Origin: CAG-698 sp964385755
GTDB lineage: Bacteria; Bacillota_I; Bacilli_A; ML615J-28; CAG-698
Length of the DNA stretch: 58,418 nucleotides
Reading direction: 5' to 3'
Assembly (NCBI GenBank): GCA_964385755.1
Contig: CAYLPZ010000013.1
Coordinates: 1-58,418, forward strand
In this document: positions 51,759 through 58,418 of the stretch, piece after piece
How positions within the stretch are numbered: the first letter of the stretch is position 1
Layout: each line of letters begins with the position of its first letter
Notes under the pieces: generated by a model
What the model was told of the DNA's origin: nothing
Databases searched by the model: none
Seen by the model: only the letters and a program-made list of their open reading frames with translations
Made by a program: the position numbers and the translations under genes

Positions 51759-52186
51759 AAACCTCCCTAACTAAATTCATTTCATTATATGATTATTATT
51801 TTGTTTTATCCGTTTTATCCTAAAAGACTAGCTATAATTATTCAATACTTTTTAATAATGTAAATAATACATTATTATTCTTTTTCAATAACTATTTTCC
51901 TTCTATAAAAATACTTTTATTATGATAAAGTAATTATTTAAAGTTTTATTTTTAAATAATATATAAATGTAATTACATAATAAACATTAGTGGTATTTAC
52001 ACTAAATATAAATAAGTAATACTTAAGCTTTAAACTATAAAAATGTAATGAGTTATTTTACTATTAAAGTTATTTGTTTTACTTTTTCTCATACTCACCT
52101 TGCTTAGGATATATCTATCTATTTAAAAAATAAAATATAATTGTAGTTAATTATTATTAAAGCTTTGTTTTTTATATTGATATATT
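51759..52186. other. AT-rich spacer between divergent genes
   Basis: About 430 bp, extremely AT-rich, with no supported gene. It contains a small perfect inverted repeat TTAGTG/CACTAA (51987-52005) and many TATAAT-like strings that could hold the promoter for the ClpC-like gene. No DnaA-box cluster or tRNA is seen. Confidence 0.4.
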
Positions 52187-52190
52187 TTAT

Positions 52191-52220
52191 TTGACTAAAC
52201 ACTATTTCTTGTGATACTAT
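52191..52220 (+). promoter_or_regulatory. Promoter of the transglutaminase-like/Nudix gene
   Basis: TTGACT (52191-52196), an 18-bp spacer and TACTAT (52215-52220), with an extended TG one base upstream of the -10. A leader hairpin AGACATA/TATGTCT follows, about 20 nt before the ATG. Confidence 0.65.
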
Positions 52221-52273
52221 ATAATTAATAGGAAAGGTTTAGACATATTTATTTTTATGTCTTCATAACACAA

Positions 52274-53272
52274 ATGAATGTATACGAAATGAATTTTAAG
52301 GAGTTTTCGTCGTATGTCAAAAACATTAATTTTGGATTTATTGATAAATCAAATAACAAACACTTTGATATATTCGCTAATCCAGATAGCTCATATAAAC
52401 TCCAAACACCAGAGCAACTACTTGAAAGTAATGTAGGACTATGTTTTGACATTGTTGAGCTATATCGTAAGTATTTAAAAGGGAAATCTATACCTTGTGA
52501 GTCTTACTTTATAGCGTACAAACATGATGGAATACTTGAATGCCATGCGTTTATTATCGAACAAGGATTAAATAAGCTCTGGTATGAATGTATTGACAAT
52601 TCATGGATTAATGATATTAATCCTCGTGGTTATTATGATAAGGACTTACTTGTTAAAAATATTTATGAATGGTTTCAATCATATATCACTGAACAATATG
52701 GTCAGGTAGATAAATCTTACTTTTACCTAAATAAATATGATTTCCCACAAACATGCTACCAAAATAATATTTCATTACTTGATTTCTGTATGAATAGAAA
52801 TTACTTAACAACTAAGCGAACAGAGCATAGTGGTATGAGTATTGTATTTTGTAAGGAAAAAGTATTAGTGCTTGAAACTAGACATAACGAATTTGTTTTC
52901 CCAAAAGGACATATTGAACTTGGAGAAACAAGCAAAGATGCATCAATTCGTGAATGTCTAGAAGAAAGTGGTGTAAAAATATCTAACGCAAAATATTATG
53001 GTGAATGTGGGACCTATTCATACACTTTCACTGCAGGGCACCTAAGAATTACTAATGATGATTATTTTAAAACTTTTGGTGTTAATTCAATCACTAAAAA
53101 TATTTATGTTCATGTATTTGAAATAAATGACTTTCAATCATTTTCTATTGAATCTATATTTATCAAAGGATTATGGATTGATATGAATGAAATAAATAAT
53201 ACAATTAGTCATGAAAACACAAGGTTAATATTCAAAGAAGCTTTAAAACTGTACAATGAAAATCACAAATAA
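52274..53272 (+). CDS. Fusion of papain/transglutaminase-like domain with Nudix hydrolase
   Basis: 332 residues. The N-terminal 150 residues resemble a transglutaminase-like cysteine fold: GLCFD with Cys57, CHAFII with His91, and WYECIDNSW supplying an acidic residue (Asp108 likely). The C-terminal domain is Nudix with a full box from G212 to V234 (GHIELGE, then RECLEESGV) and PKGH before it. Nudix enzymes cleave nucleoside diphosphate-linked substrates; the specificity is unknown. The ATG at 52274 has no good Shine-Dalgarno sequence. The gene is alone, between its own promoter and a terminator. Confidence 0.82.
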   Translation: MNVYEMNFKEFSSYVKNINFGFIDKSNNKHFDIFANPDSSYKLQTPEQLLESNVGLCFDIVELYRKYLKGKSIPCESYFIAYKHDGILECHAFIIEQGLNKLWYECIDNSWINDINPRGYYDKDLLVKNIYEWFQSYITEQYGQVDKSYFYLNKYDFPQTCYQNNISLLDFCMNRNYLTTKRTEHSGMSIVFCKEKVLVLETRHNEFVFPKGHIELGETSKDASIRECLEESGVKISNAKYYGECGTYSYTFTAGHLRITNDDYFKTFGVNSITKNIYVHVFEINDFQSFSIESIFIKGLWIDMNEINNTISHENTRLIFKEALKLYNENHK

Positions 53273-53309
53273 AAGTGGCCAAGACTCGTTTGAGTTTGAC
53301 CACTTTTTT
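53271..53309. terminator. Bidirectional terminator
   Basis: AAAAGTGG pairs with CCACTTTT, with an inner ACTC/GAGT pair, and is followed by T on the plus strand and TTTATT on the minus strand. It serves the Nudix fusion and hflX, which converge here. Confidence 0.85.
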
Positions 53310-53316
53310 ATTTAAA

Positions 53317-54582
53317 TTAATTAACAATATAATTTTCTAATTCCTTTTCAAAACCTTTTCTTATTTTTAGTTTAAAGTTATATCCTTCTTCTGTCGTAGT
53401 TTCGTTTATAAATATTCCATTATTGTAAATATATTTCTTTATTTTTTCAAAGCCAAAAGGAATAAAAACTTTAATGTTTATATAATCTTTATAAATTGCA
53501 TCAAATATTAAATTTACAAGTAAATCAATATTTTCTTTATTTTTTGCACTTAAATAAACAGAATTTGGAATTGAAAAAGGAACATCTAATATTTCATCAC
53601 TTACCTTATCAATCTTATTAAAACAATAAATAGTAGGAATATCTTTTACTTCTAATGATTCTAAGACTTCATTAGTTGCAAGATATTGCTTTTGATAATC
53701 TCTATTTGATATATCAATAACATGGATAATTAGATCTGATTCTTTAATTTCTTCTAATGTAGATTTGAAAGCCTCAACTAGATTATGTGGAAGTTTATCG
53801 ATAAAACCTACAGTGTCAGTCAGAATGAATGGAACATTATTAATCTCTATTTTCCTAGATTGTGTTTCTAATGTTGCAAAGAGCATATCTTTTTCAAAAA
53901 CTTTTTTGGCATCTTTCGCACTTGACTCTTCTAAAAGTCTATTCATGATTGTACTTTTTCCTGCGTTTGTGTAACCAACTAAAGATACTACTGGAATACT
54001 ACTTTTTTTGCGTTTTTCTCTTTGTAGTTTTCTCGTTTTAGTAAGTTCTTTAAGTTCTCTTTTCAAAGCAAGAATAGTTTGAGTATTTATTCTTTTTTCA
54101 AGTTCTGCCTTTGATTCACCAGCACCTTTACCATGTGCAAAACCCCCACCTGCTCCTCTTTGTCGTGAAAGACCTGAGTTCATTCCTTGAATCCTTGGAA
54201 AAAGATATGAAAGTCTAGCAATTTCAACTTGAAGTTGTGCTTCTTTTGTTCGAGCTCGACTTCTAAATATTTCTAAGATGAGATATGTTCTATCATATAC
54301 TTCACACTTTAGTTTTTCACTTAAATTAGAAATTTGCAAACTACTTAACTCATCATTACAAATTACCACATCAGCATCTATTGCATCAACCATTATTTTT
54401 AGTTCATCTAGTTTTCCTGTTCCAAAATATGTATTAGTATAAGGAAAGGATAGACTTTGAAAAATATCACTTACTACATCGATGTTACACGCGTATGCTA
54501 AGTTTTTTAGTTCGTCTATTTCATTTTGAAAAGATTCTTCATCTTGTTTATCATATTTGATTGCGAAAACAATAGCTTTCAT
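53317..54582 (-). CDS. hflX: HflX ribosome-associated GTPase
   Basis: 421 residues. The N-terminal HflX domain has TNTYFGTGKLDEL and ERTYLILEIFRSRARTKEAQLQVE, then the Gly-rich linker RQRGAGGGFAHGKGAGE. The GTPase domain has G1 VGYTNAGKST, G3 DTVGFID, and G4 FNKIDK. HflX splits or rescues stalled ribosomes, notably in stress. It is followed by a ribokinase gene upstream on the same strand, 20 bp apart. Confidence 0.96.
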   Translation of the reverse strand: MKAIVFAIKYDKQDEESFQNEIDELKNLAYACNIDVVSDIFQSLSFPYTNTYFGTGKLDELKIMVDAIDADVVICNDELSSLQISNLSEKLKCEVYDRTYLILEIFRSRARTKEAQLQVEIARLSYLFPRIQGMNSGLSRQRGAGGGFAHGKGAGESKAELEKRINTQTILALKRELKELTKTRKLQREKRKKSSIPVVSLVGYTNAGKSTIMNRLLEESSAKDAKKVFEKDMLFATLETQSRKIEINNVPFILTDTVGFIDKLPHNLVEAFKSTLEEIKESDLIIHVIDISNRDYQKQYLATNEVLESLEVKDIPTIYCFNKIDKVSDEILDVPFSIPNSVYLSAKNKENIDLLVNLIFDAIYKDYINIKVFIPFGFEKIKKYIYNNGIFINETTTEEGYNFKLKIRKGFEKELENYIVN

Positions 54583-54602
54583 TAATAATTTTATTCCTTT
54601 CG

Positions 54603-55463
54603 TTACTTTTTATTTTCAGATAATATTTTAACTACATCATCATAAGTTGGAAGAGAATTTACCACACCATCATGACATACTTTATATGCACTTGCGCAAA
54701 TAGCAAAATTAATTGCATCTTCATCAGACATATCTAAACTTTTACAAAAGGCAAAAGAACCATTAAATACATCACCAGCGCCAGTAGTATCTATAGCATT
54801 TACTTTTACAGCTTCAAATATTTTTCTATTATTTTGATACTCTAAACTTGCCCCTTTATCTCCCAAAGTAGTGATGATTTTACAATTATCTAACTTTGGT
54901 AGTAGTGTCTTTTCAAATTCATTAGGCGTTAAATATGTTACTTGTTCTAACACTTCTTTTGATAAATTACATTTAGGTGCAGGATTTAATATAATTAATT
55001 TATTTTTACTTGATGCGTATTTTATTACTTCTTCTATAACATCACTTGAGTATTCAAGCTGCAATAAAATAATATCTGCTTTATCTATTTCATCTCTAAA
55101 ACTTAAAATATCTAAAAAAGTAACAAGAGTGCTTGCACCACTATCAACTATTACTTTATTATTACCATCTTTATCTACTATTATTACAGCATAAGATCCG
55201 TATGCTTCTTTCTTAATCTCTAAAAGTTTAACATTATTTTTCTTAAGAACTTCTTTACATTCTTCATTATATGTTAAGCCAAAAGTAGTAATAAAAGAAA
55301 CATCACCTCCTAAAGCACCAATAGCAATAGCTTGGTTGTATCCTTTTCCTCCTGGTTCAACTTTTCTTGGAGTTGTATTTAATGTTTGTCCATCATTTGC
55401 TAATCTTTCAACATTTAAAAATACAGACTCACCAGAAAGTCCAATTACTAATATTTTTTTCAT
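54603..55463 (-). CDS. rbsK: PfkB/ribokinase-family sugar kinase
   Basis: 286 residues from ATG at 55463 (an in-frame ATG lies two codons earlier). Ribokinase features are GGKGYNQAIAIGALGGDVSFI and the C-terminal DTTGAGDVFNGSFAF, where the Asp of GAGD is the catalytic base. Ribose is the likely substrate from GGKGxNQA, but other PfkB sugars are possible, so the gene symbol is provisional. No ribose transporter or regulator is nearby. Confidence 0.85.
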   Translation of the reverse strand: MKKILVIGLSGESVFLNVERLANDGQTLNTTPRKVEPGGKGYNQAIAIGALGGDVSFITTFGLTYNEECKEVLKKNNVKLLEIKKEAYGSYAVIIVDKDGNNKVIVDSGASTLVTFLDILSFRDEIDKADIILLQLEYSSDVIEEVIKYASSKNKLIILNPAPKCNLSKEVLEQVTYLTPNEFEKTLLPKLDNCKIITTLGDKGASLEYQNNRKIFEAVKVNAIDTTGAGDVFNGSFAFCKSLDMSDEDAINFAICASAYKVCHDGVVNSLPTYDDVVKILSENKK

Positions 55464-55658
55464 ATGCATTTTCTCTTTTCTATTCTATTGTTATTATACT
55501 AATAATATCACAATTATTAAATAACATAAATGTTTTATATAAAATATTTTTTATTACTTTTAAAATATACTAAAATTGATATTATAAATAAAAAAATCCT
55601 TTATGTTATAATTTATTTGTCACAAAAATTATACAGAAAGGATTAATAATATTATAGC

Positions 55659-55799
55659 ATGTTAGATGTATTTTTTAAACAATCAAATTTAGATTTTAAT
55701 AAATCATCATTTGTGAGATGTAAAGATTATATCTTTGTAAAAGCGTACTTTACCAGTTTTCCATCTGTTAATTGTAGAAAAAGAGGCAACTATCATTAA
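55659..55799 (+). CDS. 46-residue ORF, possible transposase N-terminal remnant
   Basis: ATG at 55659 has GAAAGGA about 16 nt upstream and runs to TAA at 55797. The product begins MLDVFFKQSNLDFNKSSF and ends SVNCRKRGNYH. The pattern DYIFVKAYFTSFPS then Cys-x3-Gly resembles the start of ISL3-type transposases (CPxCG zinc ribbon), with the motif decayed. Equally it could be a chance ORF. The rest of the 55470-55835 gap shows only AT-rich spacer. Confidence 0.3.
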   Translation: MLDVFFKQSNLDFNKSSFVRCKDYIFVKAYFTSFPSVNCRKRGNYH

Positions 55800-55835
55800 G
55801 ACAGCCACACTCTTACAAGTTTGTGTTAGATACAA

Positions 55836-56252
55836 TTATTTTATTATTTTATTTTGTGAATATATTTCAATTGCTATAACAATTTGTTTTCTTTTATCTA
55901 AATGAATTTCTGTTCCATCAAAAGCCTTAATTTTAAGTGCTGGATTTCTCATTATATTTGCTTCTTCTATTGTATCTATTTCTTCCCATTTAAGTTGTTT
56001 AACAATTCTACTTTTGAATAATATTTTAATGCCACTTTCATCAATATATACAATTTGGAAAATCCAATAAAATCCTATTAGAAAGAATAATATGATTAAA
56101 GATATAGATATTATCAATAGTATCCAACCAAAATTTTGTCCATAACTTAAACTTTCAAAAAAGCCTATAAGTAACAATATCTCGAAAAACATTATCACAG
56201 CAAAATATGATATCGTTTGGAATAGATTTTTATAAAATTTATGTTTGTACAT
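55836..56252 (-). CDS. Small membrane protein with PH-like domain, possible immunity protein
   Basis: 138 residues. Two transmembrane helices (about 15-33 and 42-66) precede a compact beta domain: IVYIDESGIKILFKSRIVKQLKWEEIDTIEEA, then ALKIKAFDGTEIHL and a C-terminal helix. This is the layout of bacterial PH-domain (DUF-type) proteins. It lies 18 bp downstream of the Rhs toxin tip on the same strand, the standard position of an immunity gene. Immunity is inferred from that position only. Confidence 0.65.
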   Translation of the reverse strand: MYKHKFYKNLFQTISYFAVIMFFEILLLIGFFESLSYGQNFGWILLIISISLIILFFLIGFYWIFQIVYIDESGIKILFKSRIVKQLKWEEIDTIEEANIMRNPALKIKAFDGTEIHLDKRKQIVIAIEIYSQNKIIK

Positions 56253-56270
56253 AATCTTTCCTCCTAATGA

Positions 56271-57025
56271 CTAAAAAGCTGAAATTAATTTACCAATTAA
56301 ATACGATGTTAAATCATAAACAGCTTCTGTAGCACCAGCAATTAAGCCAGCTAAAAATCTTAAGGCAAATTTAGAATTTACATCCGTTGCCACTCTACCC
56401 GCAGAGCCAGCAATTGAAGAGATAGCAGACCCCATACCAGCCAAAATATTTAATGACCCCATAATTGCAGATGTTACTAATGTTTCTCCCCAGCCAATAT
56501 CTACACTTTTAAAACCAGAGTGATGCCAGTTAGTATAAACTGTTCCTGCTAAATTTCCAGCAAAACCTCCTGCAAAAGAAGCGGTAAACCCTAGAACCAC
56601 ATAACCTATACATGCGAGATTAGCTACTTCAGATGCCGCCGCAAAGGCCATTCCTCCTAATTCGGCGCCTACTCCACATAACACACCAGAAATAGCACCA
56701 CCAATATAACCGGCAGTAAAATCGCCTCCATTAGCTTCAGTAACATAACCATTAATTAAAGATCCAGCGCCAGCACCAATTAATAAACCACCAAGAATAC
56801 CACCTACAATAGCAGCTCCACTGATCAACCATGCTGCCCATTCAGGCATACGCCCACTAGGATCGCATACATGATCGGATTATTCAAGCAGTAGCAGTAT
56901 AGGTTCAATCCATTAATACTTTCATAATCTAAATACCCAAGACTATCTGGACTTATAAAGATACAAAGCTTAGGTGAATAATATCTAGACTTACAATAGT
57001 ATAATCCACTCTCGACTGGACTATC
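56271..57025 (-). pseudogene. Orphan Rhs C-terminal tip, frameshifted after the core
   Basis: Reading the minus strand from 57025, the end of an Rhs core is clear: SGLYYCKSRYYSP, FISPDSLGYLDYESINGLNLYCYC, then LNNPIMYA. At 56861-56867 a missing G (GCGATCC for GCGGATCC) breaks the frame. The other frame continues DPSGRMPEWAAW into a 192-residue Gly/Ala-rich membrane-seeking domain (56849-56271). Only about 50 core residues remain, and an in-frame TAG at 57026-57028 precedes them. This is a detached tip of a polymorphic toxin, paired with the 55836-56252 gene. The 192-residue ORF from ATG 56849 is intact but has no ribosome site of note. Confidence 0.75.
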
Positions 57026-57028
57026 CTA

Positions 57029-57197
57029 TTGCAACTTTCCTTTAAAAAATCAATTTGTGAAAATTTAAGTGTTTTGAGGAAACACAACCTTAATTACGAA
57101 AATATTTCCCTAATTTCTTCATTTTCGAACAACTATAAAGAATGTGTTCGAACATAATCTAACGCTTTTATGAATTGGGCAGACGACGGCTGCACAA
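57029..57197. other. Spacer with TTCGAACA repeats and a GC-rich hairpin
   Basis: Two TTCGAACA copies, around 57124 and 57150, lie about 25 bp apart and could be operator half-sites or scar. A short GC-rich inverted repeat (GCAG...CTGC near 57180) follows the DUF1016 stop without a T tract. No gene is seen. Confidence 0.35.
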
Positions 57198-58223
57198 TTA
57201 TTTGTTAGAAATTTTATATTCTTCAATTAATCTTTTTTCTTCGTTAATAACTCTCTTTAGCTCTTCTTCTGTTGGCATATAAGTCATATATTTAGATACA
57301 AAAATATTTTGGTCTTTATAAATGCTTGAGTACTTTGCCACTAATGTATCTTGTTCAGTAACTAGTAATAATCCAATAGTTGGATTGTCATCGGGCATCT
57401 TTACTTCTTGGTCATAATAATTTCTATATAAATCAATCTGCCCTAACGCTTCATGAGATAATTTATCAGTTTTTAAATCAATAACAACATAACACTTTAA
57501 AATTGCATTATAAAATACTAAATCAATAAAATAATGTTCATTATCAAAAGTAATTCTCTTTTGTCTCGCAACAAAACAAAAACCTCTACCAAGTTCTAAT
57601 AAAAATTTTTGCAAATGATTAATTAGAGCATCTTCTAATTCTTTTTCTAAATAATTAACATTATTATCAAGTCCTAAAAATTCTAACATATATGGATCTT
57701 TAATAACTGTATTAGGTTCATATTTTACTAATGCTGTGGTCTCATCAACATTATTAAGCTTTTCTACTTCGCTACTATTAGCAATAACTCTACTATAGGC
57801 ACATGTAGAAATTTGTCTTTCTAGTTGCCTTACACTCCAGCCACCTTTAATTGCTTCTTCAATATAAAAGTCTCTTATATGTTGTTCTTCAATTTTAATA
57901 AGCGTACGATAATGAGACCAACTTAATTCGGAACACACTGTGTTCCAATTTGGAAAAGACAAATAAAATTGACGCATATATCTAAGATTTCTTTCATCAA
58001 AACCTTTTCCAAAATCAAAGGTCATTTGCTTTGATAATTCAGCAATAAGTTTATCACCATATTTAGCTTTAGAACTACCACCTTGTTCATCAACTATCAT
58101 TTTTCCAATATTCCAATAGGTAAATAACATTGTTGTATTCACATAAGTTTCAACATGTTTTCTAGAATCGTTCATTAATTTCTTAATATTTTCATAAAAA
58201 TTCACACTGATCACTTCAAACAT
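57198..58223 (-). CDS. DUF1016 (YhcG) PDDEXK nuclease-domain protein, copy 2
   Basis: 341 residues. The N-terminal half has LFTYWNIGKMIVDEQ, FDERNLRYMRQFYLSFPNW and SELSWSHYRTLIKI. The C-terminal half has FLLELGRGFCFVARQKRI, YFIDLVFYNAIL and CYVVIDLKTDK (Asp-Leu-Lys in place of Glu-x-Lys), then NPTIGLLLVTEQDT. AAAGGAGG is ideally spaced before the ATG, and an extended -10 promoter precedes it. It is paralogous to the 37533-38561 gene but clearly diverged, so the two are separate acquisitions and not a recent duplication. A decayed XRE gene lies upstream. Confidence 0.93.
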   Translation of the reverse strand: MFEVISVNFYENIKKLMNDSRKHVETYVNTTMLFTYWNIGKMIVDEQGGSSKAKYGDKLIAELSKQMTFDFGKGFDERNLRYMRQFYLSFPNWNTVCSELSWSHYRTLIKIEEQHIRDFYIEEAIKGGWSVRQLERQISTCAYSRVIANSSEVEKLNNVDETTALVKYEPNTVIKDPYMLEFLGLDNNVNYLEKELEDALINHLQKFLLELGRGFCFVARQKRITFDNEHYFIDLVFYNAILKCYVVIDLKTDKLSHEALGQIDLYRNYYDQEVKMPDDNPTIGLLLVTEQDTLVAKYSSIYKDQNIFVSKYMTYMPTEEELKRVINEEKRLIEEYKISNK

Positions 58224-58249
58224 TATTATTTCCTCCTTTTGGCAATTCT

Positions 58250-58258
58250 ATTATACCA
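58250..58258 (-). promoter_or_regulatory. Extended -10 promoter of DUF1016 copy 2
   Basis: On the minus strand TGGTATAAT provides consensus TATAAT with an upstream TG, 26 nt before the ATG at 58223. No good -35 is visible. Confidence 0.6.
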
Positions 58259-58278
58259 TAAAACGCCTTAAATCCATA

Positions 58279-58390
58279 TTAATTTGATATAGAATCATCG
58301 ATGAACTTGTAATATATTTTGATAGTTCTTGGATTATCTCTATATCCAACTTCTATTCTAGATACCCGAGTTTGCCTCGGCTAATTGTAA
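58279..58390 (-). pseudogene. Tail of an XRE-type regulator, truncated and frameshifted
   Basis: Minus strand reads LQLAEANSG, then after a frame change VSRIEVGYRDNPRTIKIYYKFIDDSISN and TAA at 58279. This is the second half of a helix-turn-helix (LAE..GVSxxxIxxIExG..NP..) with its beginning replaced by the terminator at the window edge. It is too short and broken to function. Confidence 0.45.
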
Positions 58391-58418
58391 AAGACCCTTT
58401 TATTTTGGGTCTTTTTTT
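58389..58418. terminator. Terminator at the right window edge
   Basis: AAAAGACCC pairs with GGGTCTTTT over an 8-nt loop, with T tracts on the plus strand and a shorter one on the minus strand. Confidence 0.8.

Noticed and set aside
51759..52273. Replication origin in the AT-rich gap
   Set aside because: No cluster of TTATCCACA-type DnaA boxes and no dnaA or dnaN nearby.

Overview
The window looks like chromosome from an anaerobic, low-GC Bacillota. It most resembles the small-genome, host-associated lineages of class Bacilli (Erysipelotrichia/RF39-like), although the exact taxon cannot be read from sequence alone. Coding and spacer DNA are strongly AT-rich. TGG encodes Trp and TGA ends genes (for example hypA), so the standard code is used. 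WhiA, a CwlD-like amidase, YunB, CdaA, NAD-dependent ligase, TsaB/D/E and GlnRS are present. Almost all housekeeping genes lie on the minus strand.

Layout. 1-6.3 kb: decayed fragments (NADAR domain, an unknown gene, an HNH nuclease with an in-frame TGA) surround a serine beta-lactamase-like hydrolase and a tight hypB / large Fe-S-FAD oxidoreductase / hypA operon. 6.3-9.4 kb: three membrane or immunity-like genes, one broken, then an integration-scar-like spacer and tRNA-Ser(GCU) with its own promoter and terminator. 9.4-30.5 kb: a core minus-strand block of envelope proteins, whiA, vanZ-like, uvrA-ligA-pcrA, glnS, a B3/B4 protein, a coiled-coil protein, a BspA-like lipoprotein, the t6A operon tsaE-tsaB-rimI-tsaD, and cwlD. 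30.5-32.5 kb: a complete class C group II intron inserted exactly behind a rho-independent terminator. 32.5-35.4 kb: pgi, nfu and yunB. 35.5-42.4 kb: a plus-strand accessory island with Fic, a DUF1016/PDDEXK nuclease with an XRE partner, a RhuM-Fic fusion, a broken XRE, a truncated flavodoxin and an AAA/DUF4143 ATPase. Its blocks are separated by a recurring terminator/GAGCAC element. 42.5-51.8 kb: ispDF, a membrane GGDEF-like protein, cdaA, an ankyrin protein, a 1336-residue DUF4011/helicase-like protein and a ClpC relative with a ruined second ATPase domain. 52.2-58.4 kb: a transglutaminase-like/Nudix fusion, hflX, a ribokinase-family gene, a stranded Rhs toxin tip with a possible immunity gene, and a second DUF1016 nuclease.

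The genes combine as follows. tsaE, tsaB and tsaD make t6A-modified tRNA. uvrA, ligA and pcrA are a repair and replication set. cdaA makes c-di-AMP, but next to an unusual partner instead of the usual YbbR/CdaR protein. The best candidates for undescribed biology are three. First, the cassette-like accessory island, with shared 82-bp elements and ordered operator arrays in front of fic and the ATPase gene. Second, the cluster of degenerate P-loop giants beside cdaA. Third, the Cys-protease-fold/Nudix fusion. All functional statements rest on reading motifs by eye; no database search was possible.
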